Shown piece after piece: positions 7,842-15,674 of a stretch of DNA of 26,494 bases. The number at the start of each line of letters is the position of its first letter. Within the stretch, counting starts at the first letter, position 1. The notes beneath the pieces were generated by a model, which worked only from the letters and a program-made list of their open reading frames with translations, ran no database searches and had not been told where the DNA came from. This DNA is from Citromicrobium sp. (GTDB lineage Bacteria; Pseudomonadota; Alphaproteobacteria; Sphingomonadales; Sphingomonadaceae), in contig QFNA01000011.1 in assembly GCA_003248395.1 (NCBI GenBank), positions 1-26,494 of the forward strand. The letters are read 5' to 3'. The translations under genes and the position numbers were made by a program.

Positions 7842-9346
7842 TGTCCGTAACTGGCTTCTCTTGCGATGCGAACAGCTTCGCGCGCGGCGGCAAACAACGC
7901 GCCCGCCTTGGCCTCGCATTCTTTCAATTCGTAGGAGGGATCGCTGTCGGCGACTATACCTGCACCCGCCTGGACATGCATCATCCCTTCCTTCACGACT
8001 GCAGTCCGGAGGACGATACAGCTGTCAAGCGATCCATCGGGGGCGAAATAACCAACGCCTCCGGCATAGGGACCACGCGTATCTCGCTCCAGCTCGGCGA
8101 TGATTTCGCAGGCCCGGATTTTGGGTGCACCGCTGACGGTGCCTGCGGGAAAGCCCGCAAACATCGCATCGATAGCGTCGTAGCGTTCATCGAGTTTGCC
8201 GACGACGTTGCTGACGATGTGCATGACATGGCTATAACGTTCGACTGCAAAGCTGTCAGTCACCTCGACGCTCCCCCTACTGGCGACACGGCCGACGTCG
8301 TTGCGACCGAGATCGAGCAGCATGAGATGTTCCGCACGTTCCTTGGCATCGGCAAGTAACGAAACTTCGGCCGCTTCATCCTCTGCCACCGTTGCACCGC
8401 GGGGACGCGTGCCGGCAATCGGCCGGATCGTGACTTCACCATCGCGAACACGCACGAGGATCTCCGGACTGGACCCCACGACGGCAAAACCCGGCAAGTC
8501 GAGAAAATAGAGAAACGGGGACGGATTGATCCGCCGCAGCGCACGATAGAGTTCAAGCGGCGGCAGTTCGAAAGGTGCGGTGAATCGCTGCGACAGAACA
8601 ACCTGGAAGATATCACCTGCGGCGATGTATTCTTTCGCAGATTCGACCATCGCGAGATAGTCCTCGGTGGCGATCTGTGGCACCGGTTGCGGATCGGACT
8701 CAACATTCGCTGGAGCACGCCGAATGGGCCTTCCAGCGGTGAGTTGTGCCAGCACGTTTTCGATACGATTCCGGGCCGTACCAAACGCTTCGTCAGGATC
8801 GGCAGGCGACGACCATATCGGTGCTATGCAGAAACATTCGTCAGTCAGCCCGTCGAAGATCAGCAAGAGCGTGGGGCGGCAGAACAGCATGTCGGGAAGG
8901 TCAAGCGCCTGCCGCGGCGCGCGGGGCAATTGTTCGACCAACCCGATTGTCTCGTAACCAAAATAGCCAACAACACAGGCGAGGGCTGGGGGCAATGTCT
9001 CGGGCACGTCGATACGGCACTGCGCGAGCAAATTTCGCAGGGCAGCGAGAGAGTTCTCTGGCGTGGCGCGAAAATCATTGCGATCTTCGCGCCAGCGCGC
9101 GTTGATCTCGGCGGCATTGCCGGTCGCCCTGAATACGAGATCCGGATCGAGACCCAGCAAGCTGTAACGCCCGCGCACCTCGCCTCCCTCGACCGATTCG
9201 AGCAGGAAATCGCCGCGCCCTTCTTCGATCAGCTGGACGGCCGCGCCGACGGGCGTGATGGTGTCAGCGACAAACTTGCGCCAGACAAGCGCCGGTTCGC
9301 CGCGAGCGATAGCCTTTCGAGCCTCGTCGAGGCCTTCCAGATTCAT
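7838..9346 (-). CDS. trpE: Anthranilate synthase component I
   Basis: A 502-residue chorismate-binding enzyme making anthranilate from chorismate with TrpG-supplied ammonia. The feedback site for tryptophan is intact: FLLESVEGG with Ser51 of LLES, then RYSLLG. The catalytic half carries IRPIAGTRPRG, LLDLGRNDVGR, FPAGTVSGAPK, GGVGYFAPDGSLDSCIVLRT and QAGAGIVADSDP. Family length is about 500. It starts 14 bases after the ppiD stop, with a GAGGG ribosome site overlapping that stop codon, so it is read from the ppiD transcript. No leader peptide with clustered Trp codons or attenuator lies in front of it. Confidence 0.97.
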   Translation of the reverse strand: MNLEGLDEARKAIARGEPALVWRKFVADTITPVGAAVQLIEEGRGDFLLESVEGGEVRGRYSLLGLDPDLVFRATGNAAEINARWREDRNDFRATPENSLAALRNLLAQCRIDVPETLPPALACVVGYFGYETIGLVEQLPRAPRQALDLPDMLFCRPTLLLIFDGLTDECFCIAPIWSSPADPDEAFGTARNRIENVLAQLTAGRPIRRAPANVESDPQPVPQIATEDYLAMVESAKEYIAAGDIFQVVLSQRFTAPFELPPLELYRALRRINPSPFLYFLDLPGFAVVGSSPEILVRVRDGEVTIRPIAGTRPRGATVAEDEAAEVSLLADAKERAEHLMLLDLGRNDVGRVASRGSVEVTDSFAVERYSHVMHIVSNVVGKLDERYDAIDAMFAGFPAGTVSGAPKIRACEIIAELERDTRGPYAGGVGYFAPDGSLDSCIVLRTAVVKEGMMHVQAGAGIVADSDPSYELKECEAKAGALFAAAREAVRIAREASYGQ

Positions 9347-9360
9347 GTTCTGGACGTCCC

Positions 9361-11298
9361 TCAGTCTTGCACGCCGAGAAGCTGGCGGCGTACGGCCTCG
9401 ATCGCGTCCGAATTACGCTCCACGCCGACTTCGGCCCGCATGGCAGCAATGATCTGCTCGGCGTATTCGGCACCCCAGCTCTGGCCGAGCTGAGTCTTGG
9501 CCTGCGCGATGAGCGGATCATTGTCCTGCAGCTCTCCCAACGCAATGTCTCGAAGTTCGACGACATACCAACCCTGATCGCCATTGCCCTCGAGCTTCTT
9601 CACCGTTCCTTCGGCCATTCCAAAAAGGAGCGCGATGGGTGCGGGCACGGAGGCATTTTGCATTCGCGCCAGCTCTTCACGGCTGTAATTGACGGCTTCG
9701 GCGGCGGGTAGCGAAACCTCTTCGGCTGCGATAGCCTGAGCGAGTGTCCGACCTTTCTCCACGCGCGCGACAATGCGCCTGGCCGCCGCTTCAGCCGCGG
9801 CATTGCCCCTGACGCGGCGCCATTCGCTCACGACATTGTCGCGAATTTCGGACAGTGGCGCGGTCGCCGATGGGGTAATCTCGCTAACTTCATAGAGAAC
9901 GAAATTCTGGCTGTCGGGCAGGGCGGCGATTTCGGGTTCGCCTTCTTCTATCTGGAACGCCAGATCGAGGACAGGAGCGATGAAATCAGGAGCACGCTCC
10001 GCAGCGCCATAGAACTGACCCGAAGCAATCATGGGACGCAGGCTTGTTATTTCGAGATCGAGATCCTCCACGATCGCCGAAAACGAGGCTCCGTCTGCAA
10101 GGCGATCTTCGACCCCTGTCGCGAGTTCGGCAATTCCGCGATTGCGTTTTTGCTCTCGGAGCGTGTCTTCGATCTCGGGACGGGCAGCAGCGAGGCTCCG
10201 CGAGGGCGAAGCATTGACGTCGCTCACTCGCGCGACATGCCAGCCCAGCGCACTGCGGGCGGGTTGCGTTACTGCCCCACTCGCCGCCCCGAAATAGGCC
10301 TCAGCCACGGCTGAGGAAGTATCGCTCTGGAGATCGCTGCGCGAGACATCTGCGAGGTCGGTCGTACGCAAGCCCGACCCTTGCGCGGCAGCAGCAAAAG
10401 CCTGACCTTGCGAAACGCGAGCCCGGATAGCTTCGGCAGCCTCGCGCGTCGGCACGATCAGTTGTGTGAAGCTGCGCGTTTCCGAGGCCGCGAATTGATC
10501 CCGATTAGCCTGATAGTATTCGGCGATTTCCGCGTCTGTCGGCTCGATCCGATCGCCCAGAGCATCAGCACCGAATGTCGCGTAGCGAAGCGTGCGGCGC
10601 TCGGGACGAACGAAACGAGAGGCGTTTTCAGAATAGAATTCCTGCAATTGTGCATCGCTCGGATCCCCGTCTGGCGCGAGAAGACTTGCCGGGATCGAGG
10701 CGATTGATCCGCTACGCCGTTCCTTGAAAGTACGAGCATAGGAACGCGCAAGAGAATCTGGCAATTTCGACCCGTAAATCGCAGGATAGACAGCCTGACG
10801 AAACATCAGTCCGGTACGCACCTGCTGGCGCAATGAGGCGTCGGTCAGATTGTTGCTGCGGAGAAATGCCTGGTATGCAGCCTGGTCGAAATTGCCGGTC
10901 GCTCCGCTGGCAGCAGGTATCTGGCGAATTTCACTGTTCACCAGGTTTTGCCCCGCACGAAGGCCGTTGTCTTGTCCCCAAACGGTGAGCGCAAAGCGAT
11001 CAATCAATCCGCCGAGAACATCATCGAGGCCATTACCGGCAAGCAAGTTCTGCATCGTCGCCGATGGGTTTTCCTGCCGTCTTTGATTCAGTGCCTGTTC
11101 TGCAGCTTCGTTGAGCGCAGCCGTTCCGATCTTCTCGCCACCGACCACGGCTACGTTCGAGCCCCCGGCAATGCCGCCGAACGTCCCGCTGCTCGAAACG
11201 TCCATGCTCGCGAATGCGAATCCGATCAGGGCCAGAAAGGCAAGGGCGAGGGCGAGCCCGATCTTCGTTTTGAAGAAGTTGCGGAAAAAAGTGAGCAT
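9361..11298 (-). CDS. ppiD: PpiD/SurA-type peptidyl-prolyl isomerase, membrane-anchored chaperone
   Basis: A 645-residue protein with a single N-terminal membrane anchor (about residues 13-30, after MLTFFRNFFKTK) and a long periplasmic part, the layout of PpiD, the chaperone that helps proteins leaving the Sec channel. Residues 40-220 resemble the SurA/PpiD N-terminal helical domain (NVAVVGGEKIGTAALNEA, LIDRFALTVWGQDNGL). A parvulin-like rotamase region follows at about 250-370 (RSFTQLIVP..., SALGWHVARVSD). Alpha-helical sequence with a second, weaker PpiC-like part completes it. I start at MLTFFRNFF; the 37-codon upstream extension lacks family character. It heads the trp series, an arrangement I recall as usual in Sphingomonadales. 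Confidence 0.9.
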   Translation of the reverse strand: MLTFFRNFFKTKIGLALALAFLALIGFAFASMDVSSSGTFGGIAGGSNVAVVGGEKIGTAALNEAAEQALNQRRQENPSATMQNLLAGNGLDDVLGGLIDRFALTVWGQDNGLRAGQNLVNSEIRQIPAASGATGNFDQAAYQAFLRSNNLTDASLRQQVRTGLMFRQAVYPAIYGSKLPDSLARSYARTFKERRSGSIASIPASLLAPDGDPSDAQLQEFYSENASRFVRPERRTLRYATFGADALGDRIEPTDAEIAEYYQANRDQFAASETRSFTQLIVPTREAAEAIRARVSQGQAFAAAAQGSGLRTTDLADVSRSDLQSDTSSAVAEAYFGAASGAVTQPARSALGWHVARVSDVNASPSRSLAAARPEIEDTLREQKRNRGIAELATGVEDRLADGASFSAIVEDLDLEITSLRPMIASGQFYGAAERAPDFIAPVLDLAFQIEEGEPEIAALPDSQNFVLYEVSEITPSATAPLSEIRDNVVSEWRRVRGNAAAEAAARRIVARVEKGRTLAQAIAAEEVSLPAAEAVNYSREELARMQNASVPAPIALLFGMAEGTVKKLEGNGDQGWYVVELRDIALGELQDNDPLIAQAKTQLGQSWGAEYAEQIIAAMRAEVGVERNSDAIEAVRRQLLGVQD

Positions 11299-11523
11299 GT
11301 CTTGCGGGCGGTCCTGTATCGGTGTCTGGAGTTGCTCGAGCCTTTCGCAAGAAGTCGAGCACAATCGCGGAATTCGCAGCGCTTTATCCGCCCTGCGACC
11401 TCCCCGCAACAGGTGGTGCTGCGTTTTGACGCGGAAACAAAGCTTGTCTAGCGGACCACACTTCGCAGCCTATATAGCGGCGCGCTACGAAATTATTTCA
11501 ACACGACCTGATGGGGAGCAAGT
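11299..11523. promoter_or_regulatory. Divergent ppiD/tpiA intergenic promoter region
   Basis: These 225 bases must hold the promoters of both the ppiD-trp series (minus) and tpiA-secG (plus). An AT-rich core, TATATA at 11471-11476, could serve as a -10; on the minus strand TTGAAA (11501-11496) lies 19 bases from it, longer than ideal. TTGACG at 11426-11431 has no good partner on the plus strand. No trp leader was found. The tpiA ribosome site GGGGAG is at 11513-11518. The exact promoters are uncertain. Confidence 0.3.
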
Positions 11524-12285
11524 ATGGCCGAACGGCCTTATATCGTTGGAAACTGGAAGATGAACGGTACGCGTGCGATGCTTTCTGAAGCACGCGCCAT
11601 CGATCGTGCTGCACAGCGGTATATGAAGGCGGAGGTTGCATTGGCCCCTCCATTCACGCTGCTTCACGCCGTTCATCGCGAAGCCGAACAGATCGGTATC
11701 GGCGCGCAGGACTGCCACTCCGAGGATTCGGGCGCCCATACGGGCGATATTTCCGCCTCAATGGCCGCAGACGCCGGCGCCAAATTCGTGATCCTCGGCC
11801 ACAGCGAACGGCGTGGCAATCACGGAGAGACAAATGCGGTCGTCAAGGCAAAGGTCGAAAGCGCGCACGCGGCCGGCCTGCGTATCATCCTTTGTTGCGG
11901 AGAAAGCCTCGAGACTCGCGACGCAGGTGAAGCGGAAGATTTCGTTATTGGACAATTGCGCGAATGTTTGCCGCCGATCGATGACGCGGCCGAAAAACTG
12001 ACGATCGCATACGAACCCATCTGGGCCATTGGCTCGGGTCGGACAGCAACGTCCGACGACATCGGCGCAATGCATGCGGCGATTCGCAAGCTTCTCGACG
12101 AAGTTTACGGTGAAGCAGCTTCGGCAGCCATTCGAATTCTCTACGGAGGATCGGTCAATCCGCAGAATGCACGTGAAATCCTTTCGACGGCGGAAGTCGG
12201 GGGGGCTCTTGTGGGAGGCGCCAGCCTTACTGCCGACAACTTTCTCGGGATTGTCATCGCAGCGTCGGAAGCCGAGGATTGCTGA
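11524..12285 (+). CDS. tpiA: Triosephosphate isomerase
   Basis: A 253-residue TIM barrel that interconverts dihydroxyacetone phosphate and glyceraldehyde 3-phosphate. Catalytic residues are in place: Lys12 in GNWKMNG, His93 in ILGHSERR and Glu164 in AYEPIWAIGSG; the phosphate-binding end has ILYGGSVNPQN and GALVGGASL. Loop 6 follows Glu164. The start has GGGGAG five bases upstream. It begins the tpiA-secG-pyrG row that is common in alphaproteobacteria. Cytoplasmic, dimeric in the family. Confidence 0.97.
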   Translation: MAERPYIVGNWKMNGTRAMLSEARAIDRAAQRYMKAEVALAPPFTLLHAVHREAEQIGIGAQDCHSEDSGAHTGDISASMAADAGAKFVILGHSERRGNHGETNAVVKAKVESAHAAGLRIILCCGESLETRDAGEAEDFVIGQLRECLPPIDDAAEKLTIAYEPIWAIGSGRTATSDDIGAMHAAIRKLLDEVYGEAASAAIRILYGGSVNPQNAREILSTAEVGGALVGGASLTADNFLGIVIAASEAEDC

Positions 12286-12369
12286 CAACTGCCACGGACC
12301 TTGCCGATTTGGCAGCGTGAGCCTAGATGCGCGTCGAGCGCGAATTCCTAGCCCAGAGTATTTACCGTA

Positions 12370-12726
12370 ATGTTTCTATTCCTCACCGTTCTACAGGCCA
12401 TTGTCGGCGCCGCACTCGTCGGTGTGATTCTGATGCAACGGAGTGAGGGCGGTGGTCTGGGCATTGGAGGCAGTCCCAGCGGAATGCTGAGTGCGCGCGG
12501 GGCAGCGGATTTCCTGACACGTTCGACGAAGTGGCTTGCGGTTGCTTTTGTCGTCTTGTCCATCATCCTTGCGGCCTTGGCCGTAGAGGGCGTCGGTGGC
12601 AGTGATGGCATCGAATCCACGCTGGATCGCAATGTCGACACCGTTCAGAACCCGGATCCCTTGGGTGGGAGCGCGGCTCCGGCGCAGCCACCGCCATCGC
12701 CGGTCGAAGACGCCTTGGCGGAATAG
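12370..12726 (+). CDS. secG: Preprotein translocase subunit SecG
   Basis: A 118-residue SecG, the small accessory subunit of the SecYEG channel. Two membrane helices (about 2-20 and 52-72) flank a cytoplasmic loop with the family signature LMQRSEGGGLGIGGSPSG. The tail after residue 75 is acidic and proline-rich (PAQPPPSPVED), typical of alphaproteobacterial versions. Only a weak AGAG ribosome site precedes the ATG. It lies 84 bases after tpiA and 98 bases before pyrG. Confidence 0.95.
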   Translation: MFLFLTVLQAIVGAALVGVILMQRSEGGGLGIGGSPSGMLSARGAADFLTRSTKWLAVAFVVLSIILAALAVEGVGGSDGIESTLDRNVDTVQNPDPLGGSAAPAQPPPSPVEDALAE

Positions 12727-12759
12727 ACCAAACTCCCGGCTATCTCATTCTTGTGGACC

Positions 12760-12782
12760 AGGCGCAATTTTGCGCGCCTTTC
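12760..12782 (+). terminator. Weak hairpin between secG and pyrG
   Basis: AGGCGC and GCGCCT form a 6-bp stem around an eight-base loop, followed by only three T. It could attenuate read-through from tpiA-secG into pyrG, but the T tract is short and function is a guess from position. Confidence 0.25.
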
Positions 12783-12824
12783 CGCTTGCCCCGACTCAAC
12801 TCCGAAGCTTAAGGCCCAACTCCC

Positions 12825-14459
12825 ATGGCGCGGTATATTTTCATCACCGGCGGCGTGGTCTCCTCGCTCGGCAAAGGTCTCATGGCAGCATCGCTCGCGG
12901 CTCTGCTTCAAGCGCGCGGGTATAAGGTCCGCATTCGCAAGTTCGACCCCTACCTCAATGTCGATCCGGGGACGATGAGCCCCTATCAGCATGGCGAAGT
13001 TTATGTGACCGACGATGGCGCGGAGACCGATCTCGATCTCGGCCATTACGAGCGGTTCACGGGGGTTTCGGCGAAGCAGGCCGACAACGTGACCTCCGGG
13101 CGCATCTACCAGCAGATTATCGCTAAGGAGCGCCGGGGCGACTATCTGGGCGCGACGGTTCAGGTGATCCCGCATGTCACCGATGCGATCAAGCAGTTCG
13201 CGCTTGCCGATCAGGATGATCACGATTTCATCCTTTGCGAGATCGGTGGCACGGTCGGTGACATCGAGGGACTTCCCTTCATGGAGGCCATCCGTCAGCT
13301 CCGTAACGAACTCGAGCCGATGCAGACGCTCAGCGTTCATGTCACGCTTGTGCCGTATATCGCCGCGGCCGGTGAGCTGAAGACCAAGCCCACACAACAT
13401 TCCGTCCGCGAACTGGCCAGCCTGGGCATTAAGCCTGACATGCTCCTTTGCCGTGCCGAACATCCGATTCCGGAGAGCGAGCGGCGCAAAATTGCGCAAT
13501 TCTGCAATGTGCGACAGGAAGCCGTGATACCGGCGCTTGACGCACCCTCGATCTACGCGGTCCCGCTACAGTATCATGAAGAGGGGCTTGACCGCGAGGT
13601 GCTGCGCAGTTTCGGCATCACGGACGCGCCTGAACCCGATCTTTCTCGTTGGCACGACGTGCTCGATCGCCATCAAAATCCCGAAGGCGAAGTGACCATC
13701 GGTGTGGTCGGCAAATATGTCGGCCTGCAGGATGCCTACAAATCGCTGAACGAGGCACTGGTGCATGGTGGAATGGCGCACCGGGTCAAGGTCAATATCA
13801 AATGGATCGACGCCGAAGTCTTCGAACAGTCCGATCAGGATATCGCGGCCCGGCTGGAGCCGATGCACGGCATTTTGGTGCCGGGCGGTTTCGGCGAACG
13901 TGGAAGCGAAGGCAAGATTTCCGCAGTCCGCTTTGCGCGAGAACACAATGTCCCGTTTCTCGGCATCTGCCTGGGCATGCAGATGGCGTGTGTGGAAAGC
14001 GCGCGCACCGCTGGTTTTCACGCAGCAAGGTCGACCGAATTCGGCGCGACCGACGAGCCCGTCGTCGGCATAATTACTGAATGGATGTCAGAAGAGGGCC
14101 TGCAGACTCGCGAAGCAGGTGGTGACCTGGGCGGAACGATGCGGCTCGGCGCTTATGACGCGCGCCTTCGTCAAGGCAGCAAGGTGTCGGAAATCTACGG
14201 CGGCGCGACGGAAATTTCCGAGCGTCACAGGCATCGTTATGAGGTCAACGGAGCCTATATCGAACCGCTCGAGAAGGACGGGCTCGTGTTCTCCGGCATG
14301 TCGCCTGATGGCCTGCTCCCGGAAATTGTCGAACGGCCCGACCATCCCTGGTTCGTCGGGGTGCAATTTCATCCTGAGTTGAAATCGAAACCCTTCGATC
14401 CACACCCACTTTTCTCCGGTTTTATCGGTGCAGCACTGGATCAAGAGCGCTTGGTGTAA
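12825..14459 (+). CDS. pyrG: CTP synthase
   Basis: A 544-residue enzyme aminating UTP to CTP with glutamine and ATP. The N-terminal synthetase domain shows the P-loop region [10 protein letters not shown] at residues 9-18, [27 protein letters not shown] and [10 protein letters not shown]. The C-terminal class I amidotransferase domain starts near 290 (IGVVGKYV) and has Cys382 in GICLGMQ, His516 and Glu518 in QFHPE. Length matches E. coli PyrG (545). The extreme C-terminus overlaps a candidate terminator hairpin. Confidence 0.98.
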   Translation: MARYIFITGGVVSSLGKGLMAASLAALLQARGYKVRIRKFDPYLNVDPGTMSPYQHGEVYVTDDGAETDLDLGHYERFTGVSAKQADNVTSGRIYQQIIAKERRGDYLGATVQVIPHVTDAIKQFALADQDDHDFILCEIGGTVGDIEGLPFMEAIRQLRNELEPMQTLSVHVTLVPYIAAAGELKTKPTQHSVRELASLGIKPDMLLCRAEHPIPESERRKIAQFCNVRQEAVIPALDAPSIYAVPLQYHEEGLDREVLRSFGITDAPEPDLSRWHDVLDRHQNPEGEVTIGVVGKYVGLQDAYKSLNEALVHGGMAHRVKVNIKWIDAEVFEQSDQDIAARLEPMHGILVPGGFGERGSEGKISAVRFAREHNVPFLGICLGMQMACVESARTAGFHAARSTEFGATDEPVVGIITEWMSEEGLQTREAGGDLGGTMRLGAYDARLRQGSKVSEIYGGATEISERHRHRYEVNGAYIEPLEKDGLVFSGMSPDGLLPEIVERPDHPWFVGVQFHPELKSKPFDPHPLFSGFIGAALDQERLV

Positions 14460-14467
14460 TTTTTTTT
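14440..14467 (+). terminator. Intrinsic terminator at the pyrG stop codon
   Basis: ATCAAG and CTTGGT can form a 6-bp stem (one G-U pair) with loop AGCG inside the last codons of pyrG. Eight T follow from 14460 after a short GTAA. The stem is weak but the T tract is good. Confidence 0.45.
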
Positions 14468-14786
14468 ACGCCTGTCCCACACCGAAATCGCGCTTGAAAA
14501 TCAAAATACAAGCCGCTGGACGGGCCGCAACCGACGCTATCGTGCGGGTTTGCGCGCATGCGCGACACTTTAACTTTTGATACTATTGCGCCAGTGAGTC
14601 TCTCGACTCGTACGGGTCGCATCGCTCCCTGCGGTGAAAACCAGTCGTGTTTTTCTTGAGGCTTGCCTCGAACTCGGCCGTCTTCTGCGACCCGGACGGC
14701 CGTATCCGGGGCTTGGCGGCGCCACGCGTCGCGGGGGCGGGTCCGATATGGAGCCGCCCCCTACTATTTGAACAAGAGAAACAAGA
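14468..14786. other. Structured non-coding spacer between pyrG and hsp20
   Basis: No credible protein is encoded on either strand. The stretch holds several inverted repeats: a 12-base perfect palindrome CGCGCATGCGCG at 14553-14564; GAGTC-TCTC-GACTC at 14596-14609, which competes with CGACTC-GTAC-GGGTCG at 14604-14619; GAGG-CTTG-CCTC at 14658-14669; CGGCCGTC/GACGGCCG (8 bp) at 14675-14702; and a large GC-rich hairpin at 14733-14761. A short T-run lies at 14650-14654. I do not recognise tmRNA, 6S, SRP or RNase P RNA motifs. It may be an unannotated small RNA or long 3' ends of the two converging genes. Confidence 0.4.
14733..14761 (-). terminator. GC-rich hairpin downstream of hsp20
   Basis: GGGGGCGG and CCGCCCCC form a perfect 8-bp stem, continued after one mismatch by TCC/GGA around a five-base loop. 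It lies 26 bases beyond the hsp20 stop on the minus strand. No T tract follows on either strand, so Rho-independent action is doubtful; it may protect an mRNA 3' end. Confidence 0.4.
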
Positions 14787-15251
14787 TCAGGCGGCGGCGT
14801 CCGCGTCGTCCTGCACGATCTCGAATGGCTTCTGGTTTCCGATAGCGATTTTCTTGGGCTTCATCGCTTCGGGAACTTCGCGGACTAGATCGATCAACAG
14901 CAATCCATCCTGAAGATCGGCTTGGTCCACACGAACATAATCGGCGAGATCAAAGCGGCGCTCGAAGCCGCGATTGGCAATTCCGACGTGGAGCATTTCG
15001 CCATCATTCTGTTCGTCGCGCTTGCGGCCCTGGATCACCAGCAGGTTCTGTTGTGCAGTGATCTCGATATCCTCTGGGCGGAACCCGGCTACCGCCAGCG
15101 TGATGCGGTAATCGTCTTCGCTTCTGCGCTCGATATTGAATGGCGGATAATTGTCTCCGCCGGCATTGCGAGCCTGACGTTCCATCAGATCGAACAGGCG
15201 ATCAAAACCAACCGTGGAACGGCGATAGGGGGTAGTGTCGAAACGGTTCAT
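14787..15251 (-). CDS. Hsp20/alpha-crystallin small heat shock protein (IbpA-like)
   Basis: A 154-residue holdase chaperone that binds unfolding proteins as large oligomers. The N-terminal arm (1-35; FDRLFDLMERQ) leads to the alpha-crystallin domain (about 37-131) with YPPFNIERRSEDDYRITLAVAGF, LVIQGRK, GFERRFDLADYV and GLLLIDLVREVPEAMKP. The C-terminal I-x-I motif for oligomer contacts is IAI at 135-137. I start at MNRFDTTPY: the frame runs 12 codons further, but those codons are the 5' untranslated thermometer. GAGGA lies nine bases before the start. Strong heat-shock control is visible upstream. Its strand opposes pyrG and diverges from grxC. Confidence 0.93.
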   Translation of the reverse strand: MNRFDTTPYRRSTVGFDRLFDLMERQARNAGGDNYPPFNIERRSEDDYRITLAVAGFRPEDIEITAQQNLLVIQGRKRDEQNDGEMLHVGIANRGFERRFDLADYVRVDQADLQDGLLLIDLVREVPEAMKPKKIAIGNQKPFEIVQDDADAAA

Positions 15252-15333
15252 TGAAACAAATCCTCTTGTGAGCAATTTGATAATCATGGAGCCCGGAACC
15301 GGCGCTCCAGAATCGCGGCACCAAACCGCGCGA
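15252..15333 (-). promoter_or_regulatory. ROSE-type RNA thermometer in the hsp20 5' UTR
   Basis: The leader, read on the minus strand, folds as a chain of hairpins: CGCGG/CCGCG around seven bases (15330-15314); GGAGC/GCTCC with an inner CCG/CGG after one mismatch (15308-15288); and last TTGCTC-ACAA-GAGGAT (15274-15261) in which TTGCTC faces the GAGGA ribosome site. That final hairpin matches the hallmark of ROSE elements of rhizobial small heat shock genes, UUGCUC, four bases, GAGGAUU. At low temperature the ribosome site would be masked and heat would open it. The 5' limit is inferred from the promoter. Confidence 0.78.
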
Positions 15334-15339
15334 AAATTG

Positions 15340-15367
15340 ACATAGGGTGGGGAGGGGCTGTTTCAAG
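15340..15367 (-). promoter_or_regulatory. RpoH (sigma-32) promoter of hsp20
   Basis: On the minus strand CTTGAAA (15367-15361) is followed after 13 bases by CCCTATGT (15347-15340). This fits the heat-shock sigma consensus of alphaproteobacteria, CTTGAA with CCTATNT, at the expected spacing. Transcription would begin near 15333, giving a leader of about 80 bases. Confidence 0.8.
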
Positions 15368-15410
15368 CGGAGCGGCCGTGCGTGCCCGCCGAAAGCAACG
15401 AGGATTAAAA

Positions 15411-15674
15411 ATGACCAAGCCGCAAATCGACATTTATACGAAGTTCGGCTGTGGTTACTGCGCGCGCGCGAAACGGTTGCTCGACAGCAAGGACGTCGAG
15501 TACACGGAATTCGACATTACAATGGGTGGTCCAAAGCGTGACGAGATGCGAGAACGCGCGCCGAACGCGACCACTGTCCCGCAAATCTTCATCGGTGAGC
15601 ACCATGTCGGCGGCTCCGACCAATTGGCCGCTCTGGAGCGTGACGGCAAACTCGACGCCATGCTAGGCCGCTAA
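15411..15674 (+). CDS. grxC: Glutaredoxin 3 (GrxC family)
   Basis: An 87-residue dithiol glutaredoxin that reduces disulfides and glutathionylated proteins with glutathione. Active site Cys14-Gly-Tyr-Cys17 (family commonly CPYC or CGYC); the cis-proline TVPQIF at 55-60 and GGSDQL at 67-72 bind glutathione. GAGGA lies six bases before the chosen ATG, and the 11 upstream codons are discarded for that reason. The stop codon is followed immediately by the ATG of the amidase gene, so the two are one transcription unit. Confidence 0.95.
   Translation: MTKPQIDIYTKFGCGYCARAKRLLDSKDVEYTEFDITMGGPKRDEMRERAPNATTVPQIFIGEHHVGGSDQLAALERDGKLDAMLGR

Noticed and set aside
12645..13499. A 284-codon open frame on the minus strand
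   Set aside because: Antisense shadow of secG and pyrG.
14468..14786. tmRNA, 6S, SRP or RNase P RNA
   Set aside because: The diagnostic sequence motifs of these RNAs as I know them are not seen on either strand, so only a generic structured region is reported.
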